This document shows positions 45,472-53,093 of a stretch of 64,000 nt of DNA, piece after piece. The translations under genes were made by a program, and so were the position numbers. This DNA is from JAVJUS01 sp040220455 (GTDB lineage Bacteria > Pseudomonadota > Alphaproteobacteria > DSM-16000 > Inquilinaceae): positions 1 through 64,000 of the forward strand of contig JAVJUS010000055.1 in NCBI GenBank assembly GCA_040220455.1, read 5' to 3'. Position 1 is the first letter of the stretch. Every line of letters starts with the position of its first letter. The notes beneath the pieces were generated by a model. It had not been told where the DNA came from. It made no database searches and saw only the letters and a list, made by a program, of their open reading frames with translations.

Positions 45472-46583
45472 GTCCGGAGGACGGCCGCCCCACGCCGGCA
45501 CCGGCGCCCGACCCGGAGGCTGGAAGCGCCCCGATCACGGTCAATGTGCTCACCGGCTTCCTGGGCAGCGGCAAGACGCTGCTGCTCAAGCGCCTGCTCG
45601 CCCTGCCCGACCTGTCGCGCACGGCGGTGCTGATCAACGAGTTCGGCGAGGTCGGTATCGACCAGATGCTGGTCGAGACCGTCGACGAGGACGTGGTCCT
45701 GCTCCAGAGCGGCTGCGTGTGCTGCACCATCCGCGGCGATCTCAAGGACTCCATGGTGGCGCTGCACGGCCGGATGCAGCGCGGCGAGGTGCCCGCCTTC
45801 GACCGGCTGGTGATCGAGACGACGGGCCTCGCCGACCCGGCGCCGATCGTCGCCACGCTGACCGCCGATCCGGTGCTGCGCTACCATTTCCGCCTGGGCA
45901 ACGTGGTCACCGTGGTCGACGGTATCGACGGGGAGAGGACGCTCGACACCTATGCCGAGGCGCTGCACCAGGCGGCGGTCGCCGACCGGCTGGTGATCTC
46001 CAAGACCGATCTGGCCGACCCGGCGCGCGTCGCGGCCCTGCGCGAGCGGCTGGCCGCGCTGAACCCGACGGCCGAGCTCCGCCTGTCGACGGAGACGAGC
46101 GCGACGCCGGCGGGCCTGCTGCTCGACGACATCCACGATGCGCGGGCGAAATCCGCCGAGGTCGAGCGCTGGCTCGCCGCCGAGGCGACCCATGGCGTGC
46201 ACGGCCAGACCGGCGGCGGCGATCACGAACACGACGCCGTGGACGTCAACCGACACGGCGACATCCGCGCCTTCTGCCTGACCGCCGAGGCGCCGCTGGA
46301 CTGGGCGGCCTTCGGGCTGTGGCTGTCGATGCTGCTCAACCGCCACGGCGGCGAGATTCTGCGCGTGAAGGGGCTGTTGAACATCACCGGGATCGAGGCG
46401 CCGGTGGTCGTGCACGGCGTCCAGCACACCGTCCACAAGCCCGAGCACCTGGCCGCCTGGCCGGACGGCGACACGCGCACGCGCATCGTCGTCATCGCCC
46501 GCGGCCTCGACCCGGCGACGGTCGAGCGCTCCTTCCGGGCCTTCAACGATCTCGGGTCGGGTCAGGCCGCGTCGACGCCGTAG
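45468..46583 (+). CDS. CobW/COG0523-family GTP-dependent metallochaperone
   Basis: A 371-residue protein with Walker A GFLGSGKTLLLK, the family C-x-C-C motif GCVCCTIRGDL, the ETTGLADP switch and SKTDL in place of NKxD. A histidine/aspartate-rich insert (GGDHEHDAVDVNRHGD) in the middle could bind metal. C-terminal CobW_C domain. COG0523 GTPases deliver Zn, Co or other metals to a client enzyme; the neighbouring NodB-fold hydrolase, a metal enzyme, is a plausible client. The 3' end overlaps the convergent PotA-like gene by 22 bp. Confidence 0.9.
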   Translation: MSPEDGRPTPAPAPDPEAGSAPITVNVLTGFLGSGKTLLLKRLLALPDLSRTAVLINEFGEVGIDQMLVETVDEDVVLLQSGCVCCTIRGDLKDSMVALHGRMQRGEVPAFDRLVIETTGLADPAPIVATLTADPVLRYHFRLGNVVTVVDGIDGERTLDTYAEALHQAAVADRLVISKTDLADPARVAALRERLAALNPTAELRLSTETSATPAGLLLDDIHDARAKSAEVERWLAAEATHGVHGQTGGGDHEHDAVDVNRHGDIRAFCLTAEAPLDWAAFGLWLSMLLNRHGGEILRVKGLLNITGIEAPVVVHGVQHTVHKPEHLAAWPDGDTRTRIVVIARGLDPATVERSFRAFNDLGSGQAASTP

Positions 46584-47713
46584 GGCTGGGCGCCGGAGCC
46601 GCCGGCGCGGTCCTCGTCGAGCAGCAGGCCGGTATCGGGTCCCCAGCTCGCGACCACGGTGTCGCCGCGCTCGACCGGGGCGGCGAAGTAATCGGCCTCC
46701 GGCTCGTTGGCGATGAACTCGTCCTCGCCGATGCCCGAAAGGGTCACCTTGACGAAGGTGCCCTGGTACTCGACCCCCTCGACCCGGCCCTCGACCGCGT
46801 TCTCCGTCAGCCGCTCGTCCGGGGCTTCCTTGTGCAGCCGGATCAGGTCGCGACGGACCGAGAACCAGGCCTCCTCCCCCGGCTGGAGCGTCTTGCCCCG
46901 CAAGGCCAGCCGGAACGTGCGGTCGTGCGGGCCTTGCAGGACGGCGTAGCCGCCCGCGATTTCCTTGACCGCCCCGTGCATGACGTTCTGGGCGCTCATG
47001 AACCGGGCGACATAGGGGCTGCGCGGGAAGGCGTAGACATCGCGCGCCGTTGCCGCCTGCTCGATGATGCCCTGGTTCATGACCACCAGCAGGTCGGCGA
47101 GAGCGATCGCTTCGGGCTGGGTGTGGGTGACATGGACGAAGGTGATGCCGAGATCGGCCTGCAGCCGCCTGAGCTCGCCGCGCATCTGCAGGCGCAGGAA
47201 TTCGTCGAGCGCCGAGAGCGGCTCGTCGAGGAGCAGGACCTTCGGGTTGGTGATCAGCGCGCGGGCCAGCGCCACGCGCTGCTGCTGGCCGCCGGATAGC
47301 TGGGCCGGCATGCGGTCGGCGAAGGCCTGCATGTGCACCAGCTCCAGCATCTCGTCGACGCGGCGGTAGCGCTCGGTCTTGGGCACGTCGCGCATCTTGA
47401 GATTGAACGCGACGTTGTCGCGCACGCTCAGGTGCGGAAACAGGGCATAGCTCTGGAACATCAGCGCGGTGCCGCGCCGGACCGGCGGCAGGCCCACCAC
47501 GTCGTGGCCGCCGATCAGGACCGACCCGCTCGACGGCGTCTCGTGCCCGGCGATCATGCGCAGGATCGTCGTCTTGCCGCAGCCCGAGGGCCCCAGAAGG
47601 CAGCAATAGGTGCCGGCCGGGATCGTCAGGCTGACGTCGTCGACCGCCCGGTTCGGGCCGAAGTCCTTGGTGACGTTGCGGATCTCGATCTCGCCGGATT
47701 GCTGCTCGGCCAT
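46562..47713 (-). CDS. Polyamine-type ABC transporter ATPase (PotA-like)
   Basis: A 383-residue ATPase: Walker A GPSGCGKTTILRM, signature LSGGQQQRVALARAL, Walker B LLLDEPLSALDEFLR, and a C-terminal TOBE-like region. It is the third gene of a permease-permease-ATPase set on the minus strand. A 153-bp gap with two long hairpins separates it from the second permease, which may alter its expression relative to the permeases. It overlaps the convergent CobW gene at the 3' end. Substrate class (polyamine, or related cations) is by family only. Confidence 0.88.
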   Translation of the reverse strand: MAEQQSGEIEIRNVTKDFGPNRAVDDVSLTIPAGTYCCLLGPSGCGKTTILRMIAGHETPSSGSVLIGGHDVVGLPPVRRGTALMFQSYALFPHLSVRDNVAFNLKMRDVPKTERYRRVDEMLELVHMQAFADRMPAQLSGGQQQRVALARALITNPKVLLLDEPLSALDEFLRLQMRGELRRLQADLGITFVHVTHTQPEAIALADLLVVMNQGIIEQAATARDVYAFPRSPYVARFMSAQNVMHGAVKEIAGGYAVLQGPHDRTFRLALRGKTLQPGEEAWFSVRRDLIRLHKEAPDERLTENAVEGRVEGVEYQGTFVKVTLSGIGEDEFIANEPEADYFAAPVERGDTVVASWGPDTGLLLDEDRAGGSGAQPYGVDAA

Positions 47714-47755
47714 TCGGGGTCTTCCTTCGGGACTCGGGCTCTTGTCGGCTCTCCT

Positions 47756-47857
47756 TAGGGCAATTTCCGAACTGATGGCGTCGTCAGTTCGGAAATTGCC
47801 CTATCTTCAACAACATAGAGCATCTTGTCTGCGCCCGGTGGGGCGCAGGATGCTCTA
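47756..47857. repeat. Double-hairpin palindromic element, copy 1 (between potC-like and potA-like genes)
   Basis: Hairpin A: perfect 20-bp arms at 47756-47775 and 47784-47803 (core TTTCCGAACTGA) with an 8-nt loop. After a 12-nt linker comes hairpin B: outer arms TAGAGCATC (47816-47824) and GATGCTCTA (47849-47857), a 4-nt bulge on the 5' side only, inner arms CTGCGCCC/GGGCGCAG, loop GGTG. The same layout recurs at 49685-49812 with different bases. No T-run follows, so simple termination is not the obvious role. Confidence 0.85.
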
Positions 47858-47866
47858 GCGAGCGGC

Positions 47867-48700
47867 TCAGGACAGGCCGCCCTTGCGCTTGCGCTGCACG
47901 CGGGCGAGCGAGGTCAGCGCCACGGCGATGATCACGAAGGATATCCCCGTCGTCAGCGTGCCGATCGCGAACAGCGCCGGCGAGGTGACGGTGGTCGTCA
48001 TGGCGTAGATCTCGAGCGGCAGCGTGTTGCTGGCACCGACGGTCAGCAGTGAGCGCGGGAACTCGTCATAGGACAGGGTGAAGCCGAACAGGCCGACGGC
48101 GATCAGGCCGGGCACCAGGATCGGCAGCACCACGTTGGTGAAGATTCGCCAGCGCGTCGCGCCCAGATCCAGCGCCGCCTCCTCGTAGGACCGGTCGAAG
48201 CGGTTGAACACGGCGAACATGATCAGGACGCCGAACGGCAGGGTCCAGGTCAGGTGCGCGCCCAGCCCGGAGAGCCACCAGCGGGTCTGCATGTCGAGGA
48301 GCTGGAACAGCAGCGCGATCCCCAGCCCGACGAACAGGCCGGGCATCACCAGGCTCATGATCGTCAGGTAGAAGACCAGCGACGAGCCGAAGAACCGCCG
48401 GCGGAAGGCGAGCCCGGCGGCGACCGAGAAGGCCAGCGTCAGCGCCATGGCGAGGAACGCCATCAGGATCGATCGCTGGAACGAGCCGCCGAAATCGCCC
48501 GTGCGCTGCTGCTCGAACAGCGCCCAGAACCAGTGCAGCGACACGCCGCGCATCGGGAAGGTCAGCCCGCCCGTCTCGCCCTGGAAGGACAGGATGTAGA
48601 TCGCGGTCATCGGCCCGTAGAGGAACAGGACGAAGAGCGCGAAGAAGGCCGCCAGCAGGTAGAAGGACAGCGGCCGGCCGCCGTTCTTGCCGGTTTTCAT
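47867..48700 (-). CDS. Polyamine-type ABC transporter permease (PotC-like)
   Basis: A 277-residue permease with about six membrane segments and an N-terminal FYLLAAFFALFVLFLYGPM. The EAA loop is around YEEAALDLGATRWRIFTNVV. The C-terminus is basic (RVQRKRKGG). It follows the PotB-like permease by 19 bp on the minus strand. Confidence 0.88.
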   Translation of the reverse strand: MKTGKNGGRPLSFYLLAAFFALFVLFLYGPMTAIYILSFQGETGGLTFPMRGVSLHWFWALFEQQRTGDFGGSFQRSILMAFLAMALTLAFSVAAGLAFRRRFFGSSLVFYLTIMSLVMPGLFVGLGIALLFQLLDMQTRWWLSGLGAHLTWTLPFGVLIMFAVFNRFDRSYEEAALDLGATRWRIFTNVVLPILVPGLIAVGLFGFTLSYDEFPRSLLTVGASNTLPLEIYAMTTTVTSPALFAIGTLTTGISFVIIAVALTSLARVQRKRKGGLS

Positions 48701-48719
48701 CGCTCGGAGCCTCCCGTCC

Positions 48720-49574
48720 TCAGCGGGCCAGTTCGCGCCGCACGTCGACGACGCGCAGGATCGCGGTGACCATCAGGGTGACGATGACGAGCAGGATCAC
48801 CGCCCCGGCCGCCGCCGAGGGGTATTGCAGCAGCCCGATCTCGTTCTGCATCGCCGAGGCGACCGTCGAGGACTGCCCGCCGCTCATCACGCGCACGACG
48901 AAGAAGTCGCCCATGACCAGCGCGATGACGAAGATCGAGCCCAGCGCGATGCCCGTCTTGGACAGGGGCAGCACGACCTCCTTGATCACCTGCCAGGGCT
49001 TGGCGCCGCCGTCGACCGCGGCCTCCAGCAGGCTCGGGTCGATCCGGGCCATGGAATTGAAGATCGGCACGATCATGAACAGCGTGAACAGGTGGACATA
49101 GGCCAGGATCACCGCGAAGTCGGAGAACAGCAGGAAGGCGTATGGCTCGTCGGTGACGCCGGCGCCGACCAGGATCGAGTTGAAGATGCCTTCCTTGCCG
49201 AGGAACGGGATCCACGAAATCATCCGGATGATGTTCGAGGTCCAGAACGGCACGGTGCACACCAGGAACAGCGCGATCTGCCAGATCAGGTTGCGGACGT
49301 GGAAAACCAGGAAGTACGAGATCGTGAAGCCGATGACGAGCGTGATCGCCCAGGTCACGGCCGCGTAGTAGATGGTCTTGAGATAGACTGAGTAGGTCAC
49401 GCTCGACGACAGGATCCAGGCGTAGTTGTCGAGCGTGAAGTCGGGGTAGATCGAGAATTCGTCGTAGCTCCAGAAGCTGACGGCGATGATGACCCCGACC
49501 GGAACGGCCAGGAAGACGACCAGAACCAGCGTCAGCGGTCCGACCTGGAGGTAGGGCGCGAGACGGCGAAGCAT
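48720..49574 (-). CDS. Polyamine-type ABC transporter permease (PotB-like)
   Basis: A 284-residue permease: first membrane segment LTLVLVVFLAVPVGVIIAVSFW, then about five more, with the EAA loop around LLEAAVDGGAKPWQVIKEVV. First gene of the minus-strand transporter operon. No substrate-binding protein gene is next to it; upstream lies the double-hairpin element and the CRISPR remnant, which may mean a binding-protein gene was lost or lies elsewhere. Confidence 0.88.
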   Translation of the reverse strand: MLRRLAPYLQVGPLTLVLVVFLAVPVGVIIAVSFWSYDEFSIYPDFTLDNYAWILSSSVTYSVYLKTIYYAAVTWAITLVIGFTISYFLVFHVRNLIWQIALFLVCTVPFWTSNIIRMISWIPFLGKEGIFNSILVGAGVTDEPYAFLLFSDFAVILAYVHLFTLFMIVPIFNSMARIDPSLLEAAVDGGAKPWQVIKEVVLPLSKTGIALGSIFVIALVMGDFFVVRVMSGGQSSTVASAMQNEIGLLQYPSAAAGAVILLVIVTLMVTAILRVVDVRRELAR

Positions 49575-49684
49575 CGTTCGATCCGGGACTTGCGGGCGCC
49601 CGCGCGAGGGCTCACCCGCGCGAGGGCGAAAAGGCGACGGGCGCGGCGTTCCCGCCCGCGCCCGCCCCGATCGGAACCGCGTCG

Positions 49685-49812
49685 CCTAGTGTGATGATTC
49701 CGAAGTTCGGCATGCTTCGCATGACGAACTTCGGAATCATCACACTAGGTTCATACGGTTGGTGTCCCGATTCACGCGAAGTGCGCTATCGCGCACTTCG
49801 CGATCGGGACAC
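49685..49812. repeat. Double-hairpin palindromic element, copy 2 (upstream of potB-like gene, at the cas1 break)
   Basis: Hairpin A: perfect 25-bp arms at 49685-49709 and 49725-49749, begins CCTAGTGTGATGATTCC; the loop itself pairs CATGC/GCATG. After a 12-nt linker comes hairpin B: outer arms GTGTCCCGAT (49762-49771) and ATCGGGACAC (49803-49812), a 3-nt bulge on the 5' side only, inner 12-bp arms CGCGAAGTGCGC (49775-49786) with 49791-49802, loop TATC. Order, linker length, bulge side and loop size match copy 1. Confidence 0.85.
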
Positions 49813-49867
49813 TGCGGCTGGGGGAGGTGCTGCCGCATCGCGACATCGAGGTCCTGCGCGGCATCTC

Positions 49868-50213
49868 GACATCGCGGACCTGTTCCGCGACGAGGTGACC
49901 CTGCCGATCGCCTTCGAGGCGGCACGCGACGCCGGCCGGCGCCACGACTGGACCGTTGACCGCCGGGTGCGCTGGACCGCCGGGCGGCGGTTCCGCGACG
50001 ACAAGGTGATCGACCGAATGATCGGGCGGATCAAGGCGCTGTTCGACCTGGACGAGGACTCGGCCGCCCCGGCGCCCGCCCCGGCCGCCGGCACCGCCTC
50101 GGGACCCGCCGCGCCGTCCGGCGACGATGGGGCCTCTGGTGACGATAGGGCCTCCGGCGACGGCGGGGCGGCGGGGCGGCCGGCGGCGGGCCGGCGCGCT
50201 GAGGGGGCCCGCG
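49868..50213 (+). pseudogene. 5'-truncated cas1 (type I-E) remnant
   Basis: The frame reads DIADLFRDEVTLPIAFEAA, then RFRDDKVIDRMIGRIKALFD, the C-terminal part of type I-E Cas1. DIAD holds the two C-terminal metal aspartates, but the N-terminal domain and the catalytic glutamate and histidine are absent. The recognisable part ends near 50095; a low-complexity tail follows (GDDGASGDDRASGDGG). Its frame stays open into cas2 in the wrong register, so a frameshift is likely near 50146-50199; a TGA at 50200 would otherwise end it just before cas2. It begins 55 bp after a double-hairpin element. Confidence 0.72.
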
Positions 50214-50519
50214 ATGCCGATGACCGTGGTGGTGACCCGCGACGTGGCCGACCGGTTCCGCGGCTTCCTGGCGTCCTGCATGCTGGAGCTGGCGCCCGGC
50301 GTCTACACCGCGCCGCGGATGACCAAGCCCGTGCGCGACCGCGTCTGGCGCGTGATGGAGGACTGGTACGCCACCCTGGGCGGCGGCGCCATCGTCATGA
50401 CCTGGCGCGACCCGCACAGCCCCGGCGGCCAGGCCGTCCGCACCCTGGGCACACCACCCAAGACTCTCGTCGAGCATGACGGTATGATACTCGTCAAGCG
50501 CGATATTCCTGAGAATTAA
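50214..50519 (+). CDS. cas2: CRISPR-associated endoribonuclease Cas2, type I-E
   Basis: A 101-residue protein of the type I-E Cas2 (CasE-associated, YgbF-like) group: VVVTRDVADRFRGFL, then MLELAPGVYTAPRMTKPVRDRVW and a central GGGAIVMTWRD strand. These match the I-E form, not the shorter Cas2 of other subtypes. ATG at 50214 has GAGGGGG 6 bp upstream; an internal ATG at 50220 is possible. It looks intact. With Cas1 truncated, the pair cannot form a normal integration complex unless another Cas1 is supplied. The CRISPR leader starts directly after its stop. Confidence 0.82.
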   Translation: MPMTVVVTRDVADRFRGFLASCMLELAPGVYTAPRMTKPVRDRVWRVMEDWYATLGGGAIVMTWRDPHSPGGQAVRTLGTPPKTLVEHDGMILVKRDIPEN

Positions 50520-50572
50520 TTCGCGTTGGATTTCTTGGACAATCGAATAGGATCAGGACCTTAAGGCCCAGG
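50520..50572 (+). promoter_or_regulatory. CRISPR leader region
   Basis: 53 bp between the cas2 stop and the first repeat. It is clearly AT-richer than its surroundings (TTGGATTTCTTGGAC, AATCGAATAGGATCAGG), as expected for a leader with promoter and integration signals. It is short compared with typical I-E leaders, so part may lie in the end of cas2 or be lost. Confidence 0.5.
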
Positions 50573-50837
50573 GGTTCCCCCGCCCGCGCGGGGATGGGCC
50601 CCAGACCTTCATCCTGCCGCCAAGCCGGGCGATGGTTCCCCCGCCCGCGCGGGGATGGGCCCACCTCCGGGACCTTGGCGACCGCGCGCTGCTGGGTTCC
50701 CCCGCCCGCGCGGGGATGGGCCTTGCGGCGCGTGGGCGGTCAGGGCCTGAGGCGAGGTTCCCCCGCCCGCGCGGGGATCGGCCGGCACGCGGCCGGCCCG
50801 GCAGTCCTTGACCAGGGGTTCCCCCGCCCGCGCGGGG
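50573..50837 (+). CRISPR. Type I-E CRISPR array, five repeats and four spacers
   Basis: Repeats of 28 bp begin at 50573, 50634, 50695, 50756 and 50817, each opening GGTTCCCCCGCCCGCGCGGG. The first three end GATGGGCC; the fourth reads GATCGGCC. The fifth keeps only 21 bp before diverging, as typical of the leader-distal end. Spacers are exactly 33 bp (period 61): 50601-50633, 50662-50694, 50723-50755, 50784-50816. Repeat length, hairpin (CCCCCGC/GCGGGG) and I-E Cas2 agree on subtype. No cas3, cas5-8 or cas11 genes occur in the window. Confidence 0.95.
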
Positions 50838-51011
50838 CGCAGGAGCCAGAATTCTCGAAGGCCGGCAGCAATGGCGTCACGGTGGACCGGGAGAGTTCGG
50901 CGCCGCGTCGGGGGTCGCGGTAGCTGCCTTCGGGACCGGGATCATGGCATGCTGTCCCGACACGGGAGGCCGGCCCGATCCCGAGCCGGCGGCACGGAGG
51001 GGGATCGGCGC

Positions 51012-51686
51012 ATGGGGAGATTATCCGGCCTGGCGTGGCGGCGGCTGGCCGCCGGTCTCCCGGCGATGCTCGGGACGGCGCTCCTCGCCGTACTCGTGGC
51101 ACTGGGCGGGGCCGTCGAGCGCGGCCACGCGGCCCAGGTCGAGGCCGGCCCCTCCTTCGACTGCGCGGCGGCCGTCAGCGACGCGGAGCGCGCCGTCTGC
51201 GCGAGCGCCGCGCTGGCCGACCTCGACCGACGGCTGGCAACGCGCTACGCCGACGCGCTGGACGTCGCCGGCGGGCTGGACGCCGGCGCAGAGGCCGCGC
51301 TCGCCGAGTTGCGCGCGACCCAACGCGGCTGGGTCAAGGGCCGCGACGACTGCTGGAAGGCCGAGGACCTCGAAGCCTGCGTCGCCGACGCCTACAGCCG
51401 GCGGATCGGCGCGCTCGTCGCCCTCTACATGCTGGAGACGCCGGCCGCCGTCACCACCTGGCAGTGCGGCGAGAGCCCGGCGAACGAGCTCGTCGTCCAC
51501 CACTTCGACCTGGAGCGCCCGGCCGTCCGGCTCGAACGCGGCGATTCGATCGAGGTCGGGGTGCAGGTGCCCGCCGCCTCGGGCGCGCGCTACGAGGCGT
51601 CCTTCGGGGTGAGCCTCTGGACCAGGGGCGACGAGGCGCGGCTGGAATGGCCCGAGGGCACCGTCGCCACCTGCCGGCGTCGGTGA
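51012..51686 (+). CDS. LprI-domain plus MliC-like secreted protein (putative lysozyme inhibitor)
   Basis: A 224-residue protein with a signal peptide (PAMLGTALLAVLVALGGAVE). Residues about 48-145 match the LprI/DUF1311 domain with paired cysteines (SFDCAAAVSDAERAVC, GRDDCWKAEDLEAC). Residues about 150-224 resemble MliC: TTWQCGE, SGARYEASFGVSLWTRGDEA, and a final ATCRRR. Both domains occur in periplasmic or lipoprotein lysozyme inhibitors. There is no lipobox, so it should be soluble in the periplasm. The start at 51012 opens the signal peptide. It overlaps the next gene by 4 bp. Confidence 0.75.
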   Translation: MGRLSGLAWRRLAAGLPAMLGTALLAVLVALGGAVERGHAAQVEAGPSFDCAAAVSDAERAVCASAALADLDRRLATRYADALDVAGGLDAGAEAALAELRATQRGWVKGRDDCWKAEDLEACVADAYSRRIGALVALYMLETPAAVTTWQCGESPANELVVHHFDLERPAVRLERGDSIEVGVQVPAASGARYEASFGVSLWTRGDEARLEWPEGTVATCRRR

Positions 51687-52003
51687 GCGGCGCCTCCGGT
51701 CGCCCGCCCCGCCGCCGCCCCGGGTGGGCCTGCCGGATCGCGGTCGTGCTCTTCGCGCTCGGCTGGCTCGGGGCCGGCTTCGTCTTCATGCTGGGCACGA
51801 CGGGCCTTTTCGGCGTCCCGCGCGATCCGCTGTCGGGCGTCTACCTGGTCGTGCTGGGCCTGCCCTGGACTGCCATCGCCGCGCCGCTGCCCCTCGGCCC
51901 GCTCGGCCCCGTCATCGGCGTCGCGGCGCCGGGGGTGAACCTGGCGATCCTGGTCGCCCTGTGCCGTCTGAGGCACCGCCGGCGCGAGGGATACCTGACG
52001 TAG
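51683..52003 (+). CDS. Small membrane protein, unknown function
   Basis: A 106-residue protein starting at GTG 51683 inside the previous stop. It has three hydrophobic segments (IAVVLFALGWLGAGFVFML, LVVLGLPWTAIAAPLPLG, VIGVAAPGVNLAILVALC) and a basic C-terminus (RLRHRRREG). No family is recognised. The 4-bp overlap with the lysozyme-inhibitor-like gene suggests joint translation. Confidence 0.6.
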   Translation: MSGASGRPPRRRPGWACRIAVVLFALGWLGAGFVFMLGTTGLFGVPRDPLSGVYLVVLGLPWTAIAAPLPLGPLGPVIGVAAPGVNLAILVALCRLRHRRREGYLT

Positions 52004-52172
52004 CGTGGAACCGACGGGCGGATATGCCCATCGGGAGTCCCCGCATGGCCCCGTCCGCGCCAGGCATTCCCCCTTGTGCCATTGAAGGGTCGCGCGGCCG
52101 GTCCCTAGACTCACCTCGGTTCCTCTCCCCCGCCCCGCGCCCGCCGCGCCGGCCGACGCCCAGCGGACCGCC

Positions 52173-53060
52173 ATGCCCGACGCTTCCCGTCCGCCCGCCG
52201 TCAGCATCGGCATGCCGGTGTACAATGGCGCCGACTATGTCGCCGAGGCGATCGAGAGCGTCCTGGCGCAGAGCTTCGGCGACTTCGAGCTGATCGTCGC
52301 CGACAACGCCTCGACCGACGCCACGGCCGCGATCGCCGCGCGCTACGCCGAGGCCGACCCGCGGGTCCGGCTGATCCGGCACGAGGCCAATCTGGGCGGC
52401 GCGCCGAACTTCAACTTCGTCTTCGGCGAGGCCCGCGCGCCCCTGTTCAAATGGGCGGCGCATGACGACGTGCTCGAGCCGGACTACCTGTCCGAGACCA
52501 CGGCGCTCCTCGCCCGGCGGCCGGACGCGGTGATCGCCCACTGCGCCTCCGCCGTGATCGACGAGACCGGGACGCGCCTCGCCGGCCCGGACCCGCGCCG
52601 GCTCGACGGGCCGAGCCCGTCGGCGCGTATCCGCCGCCTCGTACGCATGGGCTATTTCACCGAGCTGTTCGGCCTGTTCCGGGCCGACGCGCTCGCACGA
52701 ACCCGGCTCATGGGCCGCCATGTCAGCGCCGATCGCGTGCTGATGGCGGAGTTGCTGATGCTGGGCGACGTCGCCTATGCCGAGCGCTGCCTGTTCCTGC
52801 GCCGCGACCACGCCGCCGCCTATGTCCGCCAGAGCAACGACCCGCTCGCCCAGGCGAAGTGGTTCGACGTCCGGGCAAAAAGGGGCCGCCGGAATCGGTG
52901 GCTGAAACGCTCCGCCCGGCTGATCGGCGCGGTCGCCGCCGCCCCCATCCCGCCGCTGGAAAAGGCCCGCGCCACGGGGGGCATCCTCGCCTGGCATGGC
53001 CGGGTTGTCGTGGGCGGCCTCCTGGGGCCGGCGCGCCGGGGAGGCCCGGCGCCGCGCTGA
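52173..53060 (+). CDS. Family 2 glycosyltransferase
   Basis: A 295-residue GT-A enzyme with VSIGMPVYNGADYVAEAIES, LIVADNASTDATAAI, and AAHDDVLEPDYL in place of the DXD motif (near residue 92). C-terminal region is basic and hydrophobic. It lies next to a convergent sugar nucleotidyltransferase, suggesting a small glycan locus. Donor and acceptor unknown. Confidence 0.86.
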   Translation: MPDASRPPAVSIGMPVYNGADYVAEAIESVLAQSFGDFELIVADNASTDATAAIAARYAEADPRVRLIRHEANLGGAPNFNFVFGEARAPLFKWAAHDDVLEPDYLSETTALLARRPDAVIAHCASAVIDETGTRLAGPDPRRLDGPSPSARIRRLVRMGYFTELFGLFRADALARTRLMGRHVSADRVLMAELLMLGDVAYAERCLFLRRDHAAAYVRQSNDPLAQAKWFDVRAKRGRRNRWLKRSARLIGAVAAAPIPPLEKARATGGILAWHGRVVVGGLLGPARRGGPAPR

Positions 53061-53093
53061 AACGGGCGCGTGCGGCGAACGGGGCCCGGCCGA

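Noticed and set aside
47756..47857. Ordinary rho-independent terminator between potC- and potA-like genes
   Set aside because: No T-run follows either stem on either strand, and the element is part of a two-hairpin pattern seen elsewhere.
49685..49812. Insertion-sequence ends
   Set aside because: No transposase frame, no target-site duplication and no full element between the two copies; the palindromes are compact units.
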